Source of the DNA: DAIPKP01 sp964539095
GTDB lineage: Bacteria; Synergistota; Synergistia; Synergistales; Aminiphilaceae
Assembly: GCA_964539095.1 (NCBI GenBank)
Contig: CAZIFL010000009.1
Coordinates: forward strand, 15,845-79,844
DNA length: 64,000 bases
Direction of reading: 5' to 3'
A model generated the notes under the pieces. That model did not search any database, was not told the DNA's origin, and saw only the letters and a list, made by a program, of their open reading frames with translations. A program made the translations under genes and the position numbers. Within the stretch, counting starts at the first letter, position 1, and each line of letters begins with the position of its first letter. This document shows, one piece after another, positions 9,320-16,008 of this stretch.

Positions 9320-10060
9320 CTACGAGAGCAGGACTTCCACATCTCGAAGAAGGGGGAGAATATCCTCGTGAAAAACCCCGTCCGCTAAAGAATCCATAGG
9401 AGTGCCTTCTCGGTTCACGATCCCCAGCCATGCCCCGGAATCTTTGGCCATCTGGGGGTACCAGTTAGCGGGGGAGACGAGAAGGGAGGATCCCAGCACG
9501 AGAAAGAACGAAGCCTCTTTGGCAAGCTTTTCCGCCTTCTTCATGGCCTCAAAGGGGAGGGACTCCCCGAAAAGCACCACCCCGGGGCGCAACCGTCCTT
9601 TACAGGAGGAGCAGAGGGTATCTTCCAGAAGCCGCTCCCCGGGGAACTCTCCGCCGCACCCCATGCAGCGACAGCGGCGAAGGGTACCATGGAGTTCTGC
9701 GATCTCCGAAGACCCCCCCAAAGCGTGGTATCCATCCACGTTCTGGGTAACAATCCCCCTGAGCAAACCGAGGCGCTCCCACTTCCCCAAAATACGGTGT
9801 CCCTCGTTGGGAGCCGCCTCATAACATGCCCGGATACGCTCTCGGTAAAAATCAATGCAGGTTTCGTACGACCCCCTCAGAGCCTCCACCGAGGCGAGCC
9901 GGGCCGGGTCGACCTGCTTCCAGAGCCCTCGAGAGGAACGAAAATCCGGCAATCCCGAGGCGGTGCTCATCCCCGCACCGGAGAAGATCACTCCGCCACC
10001 GCCTCGAAGAGCCTCCACCAGGGGAGCAAGCTCTTTGCTTCGTGCTTCTTCCAGAATCAT
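9320..10060 (-). CDS. cobB: Sir2-family NAD-dependent protein deacylase
   Basis: Sirtuin of 246 residues that removes acyl groups from lysines using NAD. The diagnostic motifs are all present: GAGMSTASGLPDFR (NAD-binding), TQNVDGYH, the catalytic ELHG, a zinc tetrad formed by CMGC and CSSC, and LVLGSSLLVSPAN. The ATG at 10060 overlaps the acpS stop codon (TGATG) and the acpS tail supplies GGAGAGGAGG as ribosome binding site; a GTG one codon earlier is possible. It is the last gene of the lipid-binding-like/acpS/sirtuin operon. The gene symbol is by family analogy. Confidence 0.93.
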   Translation of the reverse strand: MILEEARSKELAPLVEALRGGGGVIFSGAGMSTASGLPDFRSSRGLWKQVDPARLASVEALRGSYETCIDFYRERIRACYEAAPNEGHRILGKWERLGLLRGIVTQNVDGYHALGGSSEIAELHGTLRRCRCMGCGGEFPGERLLEDTLCSSCKGRLRPGVVLFGESLPFEAMKKAEKLAKEASFFLVLGSSLLVSPANWYPQMAKDSGAWLGIVNREGTPMDSLADGVFHEDILPLLRDVEVLLS

Positions 10061-10452
10061 CACAGGTCCTCCTCTCCCGGGGGAGATTCCCCTTCGAGAA
10101 CCACCACCGCCACCGCCAGATTCTCCTCGTGGGTAATGCTCACAAAAACACGCCGCACCCCCCTGTTTCGGAGAAACTCTTTATTCTCTTCGGAAAAACG
10201 TAGTCGTGGGCCCTGGGGGGTGCGCTCCACCCAGCATCCGTGGAGCCCCATCTTTGCGAGCCCCAGCCCCGTGGCCTTGGCAAAGGCCTCCCGGGCGGCA
10301 AAGGCTCCCGCAAAGTGTCGGGAGGGACACCCCCGAGATCGGGCATATTCCCGCTCCTCAGGCATAAAGACCCGTTTTTCGAAGTGCGGGGATGCCACAT
10401 AGTGCTTCATGCGCTCTATGGAACAGGCATCCACCCCCAATCCAAGGATCAT
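10060..10452 (-). CDS. acpS: holo-[acyl-carrier-protein] synthase
   Basis: Transfers 4'-phosphopantetheine from CoA to a serine of acyl carrier protein. At 130 residues it matches the family length. It carries GVDACSIERM (metal-binding Asp8) and FAGAFAAREAFAKATG (catalytic Glu), followed by SITHEENLAVAVV. Start and stop codons overlap those of both neighbours, so it is translationally coupled to the secreted protein upstream and the sirtuin downstream. Confidence 0.95.
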   Translation of the reverse strand: MILGLGVDACSIERMKHYVASPHFEKRVFMPEEREYARSRGCPSRHFAGAFAAREAFAKATGLGLAKMGLHGCWVERTPQGPRLRFSEENKEFLRNRGVRRVFVSITHEENLAVAVVVLEGESPPGEEDL

Positions 10453-11219
10453 AGGCTCTGCGCAAGCCCATGGTGATCCGAAAAAAACCAGAGACTCTCT
10501 CCATCCACTCGGACCTCCCTAATCTTCTGGGAGGGAAAAAAGGAGTGCACCGAAAGCACCGGAGCGATCTTTTCCACCTCCAGCGCAATGTCTCGGGTGG
10601 AGATAAAGGGATTATCGCTGGAAGAATCTACGAAATGCAGCACCGCCGTACCATTCTCCTGAGGAAGGTACACCCCCTGAAGCCCTACGGTAGCTTTGAG
10701 AGGAATGGTGGTATTGCGTACGTACACCCCCTTGAAGTCAAGGGCATTATGATCCGCCGCAAGCTCCCCGATCTGAAAAGCCGGATAGAGACCCTGCAGA
10801 GCTTCCGAGAGATCTTCCAGAAGCACCGCCCCCGAAACCTTGCCCTCCTTAAAGTGCCGGAGCACTACCCGATGCTCCTCCACCCGAAAAGAGACCGCCT
10901 CAACATAGATGGTGATGGAGTCATACCGTAGCCCTTCGAGAGAAGCTCCCCGCACAAAACAGAACATCTCCTTGGCCCGGTGAATGCCCCCCGACGAAGA
11001 GAGCCCCTTCAGAACCACCGAAACCTTTTCCGCCTCAAGCTGCCCCTGGAGATTCGCCGCAATACGATCTTCGTAAGAGATGATCTTTTCTTCGGCGTAT
11101 ACTGCAGACGCCGCATACGCCACGGAGCCACCGAAAAGAGGCAGCATGAAAATCCAGAAGAGCAACCATATTCCGGAAACCAACCATACTTTTTGTTTTT
11201 TTCTCATCTTTTTTTCCAT
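10449..11219 (-). CDS. secreted DUF2993-like (LmeA-type) lipid-binding protein
   Basis: A 256-residue protein with a basic start (EKKMRKKQK), one hydrophobic segment and an ASA-type cleavage region near residue 38, so it is exported or anchored in the membrane. The rest has the pattern of DUF2993/LmeA proteins: alternating hydrophobic strands, repeated 'V.V...' units and late regions with LPLKATVGL and ISTRDIALEVEKIAPVLSV. The family binds membrane lipids; the role here is inference. ATG 11219 is preferred over an in-frame GTG at 11228 because the latter would sit directly on the GGGGGA ribosome binding site. First gene of the acpS operon. Confidence 0.62.
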   Translation of the reverse strand: MEKKMRKKQKVWLVSGIWLLFWIFMLPLFGGSVAYAASAVYAEEKIISYEDRIAANLQGQLEAEKVSVVLKGLSSSGGIHRAKEMFCFVRGASLEGLRYDSITIYVEAVSFRVEEHRVVLRHFKEGKVSGAVLLEDLSEALQGLYPAFQIGELAADHNALDFKGVYVRNTTIPLKATVGLQGVYLPQENGTAVLHFVDSSSDNPFISTRDIALEVEKIAPVLSVHSFFPSQKIREVRVDGESLWFFSDHHGLAQSL

Positions 11220-11282
11220 ATCATGCACTCCCCCGTTTTTTCAGCTTGCAGAGAACAGTATACCGAAAAAACCACCTCCGTG

Positions 11283-11429
11283 TCAGGGCAGGAATGCCGA
11301 AAAAAAGCGGAGGAACCTTCGAATCCTCGAAAGTTCCTCCGCAAAGTCTCTATCATTCCCTCTCATAAGTGCATACAACCAGATATTCGTATCTACGAAA
11401 GAACGCCGGAATGGTTCAGCAACGCTCAT
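11283..11429 (-). pseudogene. truncated PIN-domain toxin (VapC-like) remnant
   Basis: Starting at ATG 11429 (or ATG 11435 in the same frame), overlapping the antitoxin stop, the frame reads through SFVDTNIWLYAL. This is the typical first strand of a PIN-domain ribonuclease, with the first catalytic Asp in VDTN. After about 28 codons the sequence enters the terminator hairpin and stops at codon 49; a complete VapC needs about 130 residues with three further acidic residues. The toxin is therefore almost certainly inactive. Identification rests on the DTNIWLYAL motif and on its position directly behind a VapB-like gene. Confidence 0.72.
11300..11342 (-). terminator. rho-independent terminator downstream of truncated PIN toxin
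   Basis: Read on the minus strand, GCGGAGGAAC-T-TTCGA pairs with TCGAA-G-GTTCCTCCGC around a GGAT loop (about 16 base pairs, 11307-11342) and runs into seven T residues. It lies inside the short remaining frame of the PIN-domain fragment, about 30 codons after its start, as expected if most of a toxin gene was deleted between its 5' end and its terminator. Confidence 0.88.
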
Positions 11430-11628
11430 GAGCATCTTCCCTGCTCAAAGGATGGAAGTCAGGTATTTCAAGAGGCTGCCGCAGCAAATCATCAATAAAA
11501 GTGTCTCCTGCCTCCGGCGTCTCCATCAACACGAGAACACGCACTTCATCTCTGAGATGCTTCTGATAGGGAGCAGGAATTTGGATTGCCCCATCCTTAA
11601 TCTTAGCCTTAAACTCTACGGCGTACAT
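11416..11628 (-). CDS. VapB-like antitoxin (orphaned)
   Basis: A 70-residue protein with a short beta-rich N-terminal half (YAVEFKAKIKDGAIQIPAPY, like AbrB/SpoVT or DUF2281-type DNA-binding antitoxins) and an acidic C-terminal tail with FIDDLLRQPLEIPDF, the usual toxin-wrapping segment. ATG 11628 has GGGAGG eight bases upstream. Its stop overlaps the start of the PIN fragment, the standard antitoxin-toxin arrangement. With the toxin truncated, it is either free or retained as a repressor. The precise antitoxin family is uncertain. Confidence 0.7.
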   Translation of the reverse strand: MYAVEFKAKIKDGAIQIPAPYQKHLRDEVRVLVLMETPEAGDTFIDDLLRQPLEIPDFHPLSREDAHERC

Positions 11629-11665
11629 GAAAAACGCCTCCCTTCATGTCCAACACATCTCGGAA

Positions 11666-11691
11666 GGGCTTTTCTTTCGAAGAGAAAGCCC
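11666..11691. promoter_or_regulatory. palindrome upstream of the antitoxin gene, possible operator
   Basis: GGGCTTTTCTTTCGAAGAGAAAGCCC is almost perfectly self-complementary around TTCG. It lies 38 bases upstream of the antitoxin start and just downstream of a TATTAT that could be its -10 element. Toxin-antitoxin operons are usually autorepressed at such sites; alternatively it is a hairpin in the leader. Confidence 0.5.
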
Positions 11692-11756
11692 TGAGGGAAA
11701 TAATACCATAAAATTCAAATTTTCAGAGTCCTCTCCTTGAGGCTTTTCTATTCTGC

Positions 11757-11762
11757 TACAAT
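11757..11762 (+). promoter_or_regulatory. putative -10 element (TACAAT), duplicated
   Basis: TACAAT occurs at the same place in both MATE copies (here and at 13301-13306), 35 and 34 bases before the respective ATG. The -35 region is poorly conserved. It may now drive the Fic gene. Confidence 0.4.
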
Positions 11763-11791
11763 GGCATCACAAGGATGGGTGATGCAAAACT

Positions 11792-11893
11792 ATGTCGAAT
11801 CCGGAACGCATGGGCAAAGGCTCCATACCGTTGCTGCTGCTTCATTTCTCCCTTCCCGCCATTGCGGGATTGGTGGCAAATGCTCTTTACAAT
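11792..11893 (+). pseudogene. 5' fragment of a MATE transporter gene
   Basis: These 34 codons encode exactly the same residues as the first 34 of the intact MATE gene at 13335, but differ at nine nucleotides, all silent. After Asn34 the frame runs into unrelated AT-rich DNA and stops at 11983 (63 codons in all). The rest of this MATE copy is gone and the Fic gene starts 105 bases later. The all-synonymous differences show that this fragment came from a MATE gene that had been under selection, either a former paralog or a related strain's allele brought in with the Fic segment. Confidence 0.88.
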
Positions 11894-11997
11894 AAGGAGA
11901 AAGAAAAGTACGGACTCCCCTTATTAAGCGAAATCTCCCTTTTGTTTAATAGTACCGTTGCTTACTTAGAGATCGTTGCATAAGGAGCTGCCAGAAT

Positions 11998-13161
11998 ATG
12001 ATACGTGGTATGACAGGACGCTATGAAACAACAACTGTAGCGGGAGAGGAGATCCACGCATTTCTCCCGAATCCGTTGCCACCTGCGCCGTCTCTTGAAA
12101 TGAGCGACCAAAGGCAGCGGCTCTTGGAGCGTGCCACACTAGCCTTAGGGCGGCTGGATAGTATCACTCTTCTTCTACCAAATGCCGAGCTTTTCCTCTA
12201 TGCTTACGTTCGCCGAGAAGCGGTGCTCTCTTCTCAGATTGAGGGAACACAATCTTCCCTTGTTCAGCTCATGCTTTTCGAACTGCATGAGGCTCCGGGA
12301 GTGCCTCTAGATGATGTAGTAGAGGTCTCCAATTACGTGGCTGCACTCAATCACGGGCTCAAAAGGCTGCAAGAAGGATTCCCCCTTTCTAATCGCCTGA
12401 TTCGGGAAATGCACGCTATTCTTCTCTCACGGGGTAGAGGGAGTGAGAGAACCCCGGGCGAATTCCGGCATTCTCAGAACTGGATCGGCGGAACCCGTCC
12501 AGGCAATGCTCATTTTGTCCCACCACCACCGCACTCTGTAGAGAAATGCATGTCTACCCTTGAAGGTTTTCTTCATAACCAGGGGAACCCCTATCCCTCG
12601 GTAATCAAGGCGGCACTCGTGCATTTTCAATTCGAAACGATTCACCCCTTTCTAGATGGAAACGGGCGTGTTGGACGATTACTGATCGCATTCATTCTTC
12701 ACTGCGATAAGGTTCTCGCACAACCCCTACTCTATCTGAGCTTATATTTCAAGCAACATCGATCCGAGTATTATCGATTGCTTGATCAAGTACGCATCCA
12801 CGGGGACTGGGAAGCCTGGATAGACTTCTTTTTGGAAGGAGTGGAACAGACCGCCTCGAATGCGGTTGAAACCGCAAAAAAACTTGTCGATCTTTTTGAA
12901 GAGGACGCAGAGAGAATCCAATCCCTTGGGCGAACTGCCTCTACGGTTCTTCGTGTTTTTCGCATTCTCCGCCAGCGTCCTGTGGTGACGTTGAACGAAA
13001 TTTGTGAACAAACCTCCCTCTCTTTCCCCTCTGCCGCTAAGGGGATGCAGGCATTGGAAACACTGGAAATTGCCCAGGAAATCACCGGAAATCGTCGCAA
13101 CCGGGTATTTTCCTACAGAGAGCATCTTGCCATTCTAAGCGAGGGGGCAGAACCGCTGTAA
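11998..13161 (+). CDS. class II Fic-domain protein (AMP transferase) with C-terminal winged helix
   Basis: A 387-residue Fic protein that probably transfers AMP (or a related moiety) to a protein target. The catalytic motif HPFLDGNGRVGR is intact at 216-227. The N-terminal inhibitory helix motif S-x-x-x-E-G is present at 78-83 (SSQIEG), which places it in the self-inhibited class II. The last 80 residues look like a winged helix (TLNEICEQTSLSFPSAAKGMQAL), a common DNA-binding tail. AAGGAG precedes ATG 11998. The gene is visibly more AT-rich than its neighbours and is wedged between a broken and an intact MATE 5' end, which points to acquisition. Confidence 0.9.
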   Translation: MIRGMTGRYETTTVAGEEIHAFLPNPLPPAPSLEMSDQRQRLLERATLALGRLDSITLLLPNAELFLYAYVRREAVLSSQIEGTQSSLVQLMLFELHEAPGVPLDDVVEVSNYVAALNHGLKRLQEGFPLSNRLIREMHAILLSRGRGSERTPGEFRHSQNWIGGTRPGNAHFVPPPPHSVEKCMSTLEGFLHNQGNPYPSVIKAALVHFQFETIHPFLDGNGRVGRLLIAFILHCDKVLAQPLLYLSLYFKQHRSEYYRLLDQVRIHGDWEAWIDFFLEGVEQTASNAVETAKKLVDLFEEDAERIQSLGRTASTVLRVFRILRQRPVVTLNEICEQTSLSFPSAAKGMQALETLEIAQEITGNRRNRVFSYREHLAILSEGAEPL

Positions 13162-13273
13162 AGCGACAGTTCTATGATACTGCCAAACCCAACTTTACCA
13201 TACCAAGGGATCCCCCTTTCAGCATTCATTATAAATCTTCCTGGCTACTCGAGAATACAGTCCGTGGATTGGG

Positions 13274-13436
13274 CCTATCCTCGGGGTCTTTTTCTTCTGC
13301 TACAATAGCACCACAAGGACGGGTGATCAAAACTATGTCGAATCCGGAACGTATGGGGAAAGGCTCCATACCGCTGTTGTTGCTCCATTTTTCCCTTCCC
13401 GCCATTGCGGGATTGGTGGCAAACGCTCTCTACAAT
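13274..13436 (+). repeat. duplicated MATE upstream and 5' coding segment, copy 2
   Basis: Partner of 11730-11893. A one-base length difference just before the ATG changes the upstream frame and supports ATG 13335 as the true start. Confidence 0.9.
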
Positions 13437-14687
13437 ATTGTGGATCGTATCTTCGTGGGACACTACGTGGGCCCCGAGGGTATCGGGGCTCTTTCGGTGG
13501 CCTTTCCCTTCATGGTGGCCATCAGTGCGGTGACTGCCCTGGTAGGCACCGGGGGGGCATCGCTTCTCTCCCGGCTTCTGGGGGAAAACCGACGCCGCCG
13601 GGCGGAGCGGGGGCTTGCCAACGCTCTGCTGCTTCTCCTGATAGGCGGGGGGATTCTCTGCCTCTTGGGAAGCCTCTTTCCGGAGCAGCTTCTGCGGCTC
13701 TCGGGCTCCACCGAAAGCCTTCTTCCTTTGTCCATGGAATATTTCTCCGTCATTCTCTGGGGGGTCCCCTTCTGGGTCACCAGCATGGGGATGAACCATC
13801 TGATCCGCTCCGAAGGAGCCCCCCGGTATGCCATGATGACACTCTTTCTCGGAGCGGGGGGGAATGTGATTCTCGACTGGATATTTATTGCCAAACTCGG
13901 CATGGGGATCACCGGGGCCGCCTTGGGAACCGTGCTGGCCCAGGGGCTCGCCTTTATCTGGGTCTTTCTCTTCTATCTTGGCCCCTGGAAGGTGAGCGTC
14001 TTTCGCCTCTATCTCCGGAATTTTCTTCCCAAGTGGATTCTGGTGCGCCAGATCCTTGCGGTGGGTCTTTCTCCCTTTTTTCTGGAGCTTGCCTTCACCC
14101 TCCTCATGGGGATCTTCAACACCCTTCTCGGCACGTACGGGGGGGATCTCGCCATCGCCTCCATGGGGATCTTTTTCAGCCTGGATGCCCTGCTCTATCT
14201 CCCTCCCATCGGCATCGGGGAGGGGCTTCTTCCCATCATCGGCTACAACTTCGGAGCCAAGAATTATCCCCGGGTTCGCCGGGCGGTGGGGCTCGCCCTG
14301 GCAGGGTGCGTGGGGCTCTTTACCTGCAACTTTCTGGCGGTGATGTTTTTCGCCCCCCAGATGGCGGCCCTCTTCAGCAGCTCCAGCCCGGAGCTTATCG
14401 CCCTCACCGCCCGAAGCCTCCGAATCGGCTACGCCGCAGTGCCGGGAGCAGCGGTGGGAATTATCACCACCTTCACCCTTCAGGCTCTGGGAAAGGCCCG
14501 GCTCAGCATTCTCATCAGCCTCAGCAGGATGGCCCTCTTTCTCGTCCCCGCCGCCCTCATTCTCCCGCGCTTTTTCGGAGTGGACGGGGTGTGGATGTCC
14601 TTTCCCCTGGCGGATTTCGTTCAGGTGATCTTCTCCGGTGGCTTCCTTCTCCGGGAGATGCGGCGCCTGGGGAGGGAGATTTCCTGA
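13335..14687 (+). CDS. MATE-family multidrug/Na+ antiporter
   Basis: A 450-residue integral membrane protein with about 12 hydrophobic helices in two MatE halves, the normal length for the family. Early NALYNIVDRIFVGHYVGPEGIGAL and, in the second half, GIGEGLLPIIGYNFGAKN are typical MATE signatures. It exports drugs or other cationic compounds in exchange for Na+ or H+. ATG 13335 is chosen because the duplicated copy shows that the upstream reading frame is not conserved. The ribosome binding site (GGGTGAT) is weak. It stands alone downstream of the Fic insertion. Confidence 0.93.
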   Translation: MSNPERMGKGSIPLLLLHFSLPAIAGLVANALYNIVDRIFVGHYVGPEGIGALSVAFPFMVAISAVTALVGTGGASLLSRLLGENRRRRAERGLANALLLLLIGGGILCLLGSLFPEQLLRLSGSTESLLPLSMEYFSVILWGVPFWVTSMGMNHLIRSEGAPRYAMMTLFLGAGGNVILDWIFIAKLGMGITGAALGTVLAQGLAFIWVFLFYLGPWKVSVFRLYLRNFLPKWILVRQILAVGLSPFFLELAFTLLMGIFNTLLGTYGGDLAIASMGIFFSLDALLYLPPIGIGEGLLPIIGYNFGAKNYPRVRRAVGLALAGCVGLFTCNFLAVMFFAPQMAALFSSSSPELIALTARSLRIGYAAVPGAAVGIITTFTLQALGKARLSILISLSRMALFLVPAALILPRFFGVDGVWMSFPLADFVQVIFSGGFLLREMRRLGREIS

Positions 14688-14705
14688 AAAAGGCTTTGGA
14701 AGCGC

Positions 14706-14743
14706 AAAAAAGCAGCCTCCAGGAAAAGCCTGAGGGCTGCTTG
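14706..14743 (-). terminator. rho-independent terminator behind the YafQ remnant
   Basis: On the minus strand AGCAGCC-C-TCAGG and CCTGGA-GGCTGCT pair around CTTTT and are followed by six T residues. The T tract exists only in the minus direction, so it belongs to the toxin remnant at 14762 and not to the MATE gene. Confidence 0.75.
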
Positions 14744-14761
14744 ATATGACACAGAATTGGT

Positions 14762-14926
14762 CTATTTTTCGAACAGCTCGCTCTGAGAACCGAGACGAAC
14801 CAAGTCAACCGTCGTTTCAGATATCCAGCAAATCAGCAGAACATCTGGTAAAAGGTGACACACTCTATGGTCCTTCCAATTCCCCTCTTGAAGCTGTTTG
14901 TGGAGCCCAAGTGGGTCCCTTTTATA
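14762..14926 (-). pseudogene. C-terminal remnant of a YafQ-family (RelE-like) toxin
   Basis: The minus strand keeps 54 codons up to a TAG that read like the second half of YafQ mRNA endonucleases: KQLQEGNWKDHRVCHLLPD, then VLLICWI, and the closing LVRLGSQSELF (family pattern: G.W...R.CH..PDWLLIY and RTGSHSDLF). An in-frame TGA at 14927-14929 precedes it, and no N-terminal half is found in any frame upstream, so about 35-40 residues including the start are lost. The His of the catalytic pair in CHLLPD is still there. The terminator behind it survives. Confidence 0.72.
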
Positions 14927-15007
14927 TCACCAAATACAAAAGCGATAAAAGCCGACAAATGATAACCGAAAAGGTTACAAAAACATCTGCAAGGAGGGAG
15001 CAGGACG

Positions 15008-15613
15008 ATGAATCTCGAAAAAACTATGGCTTCACTGACGGATAAGGGATACGAAGTTTCATGTTTCGATACCCCCCAGGAAGCCGCTGCCTACCTGGAC
15101 GGGAAGGTGGACGGCAAGACCGTGGGCTTCGGCGATTCGGAGACACTCATGACTCTAAATCTGTATGACATGCTTTCAAAGCACAACGAAGTCCATGATC
15201 CTATGCATCGTCCTCCGGGATTAAATTTTTGGTCCACCGCAAAGCTCTGCCTAACTACGGATATCTTTTTCACCTCTGTGAACGCCCTGGCGGAGACCGG
15301 GGAGATGGTTAATATCGATGGAACGGGTAATCGCGTGGCGGGCTCTTTGTTTGGGCACGAAAAGGTGTATTTTGTTATTGGAGAAAATAAAGTGGTTCCG
15401 ACTTTAGAGGAAGCCATATGGCGTGCCCGCAACATAGCAGCTCCCCGAAACGCAGCCCGTCACGGCTACAGCACCCCCTGTGCCGTTCATCAGGATAGAT
15501 GTTACGACTGTAGCAGTGAGCAGAGAATATGCTGTGGCCAGATAATACATTACAAAAAAATGAACCGGATGGAGATGGAGGTTGTTCTGATAAAGGAAAC
15601 CCTGGGACTTTAG
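15008..15613 (+). CDS. LUD-domain (lactate utilization-like) protein
   Basis: A 201-residue protein of the LUD (LutB/LutC, formerly DUF162) family with the characteristic VGFGDSETLM and DIFFTSVNALAETGEMVNIDGTGNRVAG segments; the latter is the most conserved part of the family. Stand-alone LUD proteins are frequent in anaerobes, and their role is not established. A Cys-rich tail (CAVHQDRCYDCSSEQRICC, five cysteines) could bind metal or a cluster. GGAGGG lies upstream of ATG 15008. It has no lut operon partners nearby. Confidence 0.88.
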   Translation: MNLEKTMASLTDKGYEVSCFDTPQEAAAYLDGKVDGKTVGFGDSETLMTLNLYDMLSKHNEVHDPMHRPPGLNFWSTAKLCLTTDIFFTSVNALAETGEMVNIDGTGNRVAGSLFGHEKVYFVIGENKVVPTLEEAIWRARNIAAPRNAARHGYSTPCAVHQDRCYDCSSEQRICCGQIIHYKKMNRMEMEVVLIKETLGL

Positions 15614-15643
15614 CCGTTAGGGTGCAAAAAGGGGGGGGCAAAT

Positions 15644-15681
15644 CCCCTCCCCGGAAAAATCTTGGGCTCTCCGGGGAGGGG
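15644..15681. terminator. strong hairpin between converging genes
   Basis: CCCCTCCCCGGA and TCCGGGGAGGGG form a perfect 12-base-pair stem with a 14-base loop, between the LUD gene (+) and the small gene ending at 15708 (-). Neither side has an immediate T tract (a T5 follows after a C run on the minus strand), so it could terminate both transcripts or protect 3' ends. Confidence 0.55.
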
Positions 15682-15707
15682 TAAGGAGGTTGTGCAAGCT
15701 AAAAGCT

Positions 15708-16004
15708 CTACAGACCTTCTTTGCGGAAGGAGTATGCGGCGGTGTAGGCGTAGGTATAACCCGAGGTGGTGAAGTTGCCCTGCTCTTCCACTCTTGCCTG
15801 GGTTTGGGAGAAAATCGTTATGATGAGCTGAGAACCCCCGGGAAAGACGTAGCGGTAGCGGTTGGTTTCCACCTTACTTGCGGTGGCCTCCCCTGCATTG
15901 TCGATGCGGATGGAAACACTCTCTTCGGAGATATGCACTGCCCGGCAGAGTACGCCGTAATCTACCTGCACCATGGCGGAAGAGGCGGCCTCTTCCAGAA
16001 GCAT
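15708..16004 (-). CDS. small hypothetical protein downstream of a hybrid kinase
   Basis: A 98-residue protein I do not recognise. ATG 16004 is preceded by AAGGAGAGG, formed by the last codons of the kinase gene only five bases away, so it is almost certainly translated from the same mRNA. It has no membrane segment. The sequence is rich in beta-prone stretches (SVSIRIDN, RYRYVFPGGSQLIITIF) with many Tyr and Thr near the end (TTSGYTYAYTAAYSF). It could be an accessory or output protein of the sensor pathway; this rests only on position. Confidence 0.6.
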   Translation of the reverse strand: MLLEEAASSAMVQVDYGVLCRAVHISEESVSIRIDNAGEATASKVETNRYRYVFPGGSQLIITIFSQTQARVEEQGNFTTSGYTYAYTAAYSFRKEGL

Positions 16005-16008
16005 TCCG

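Larger units (their letters stand above)
11730..11893 (+). repeat. duplicated MATE upstream and 5' coding segment, copy 1
   Basis: Aligns with 13274-13436: the same CTGCTACAAT -10 region, CACAAGGA(T/C)GGGTGAT leader and first 34 codons of the MATE gene. The match ends after the codon at 11891-11893. Confidence 0.9.

Noticed and set aside
11891..11983. A 63-codon protein starting with the MATE N-terminus
   Set aside because: The last 29 codons are unrelated AT-rich sequence after a recombination junction; treated as a pseudogene fragment.
14746..15045. A 99-codon plus-strand frame between the MATE and LUD genes
   Set aside because: No ribosome binding site or family features. The minus strand in the same region carries a recognisable YafQ-type C-terminus, and the frame overlaps the LUD start.
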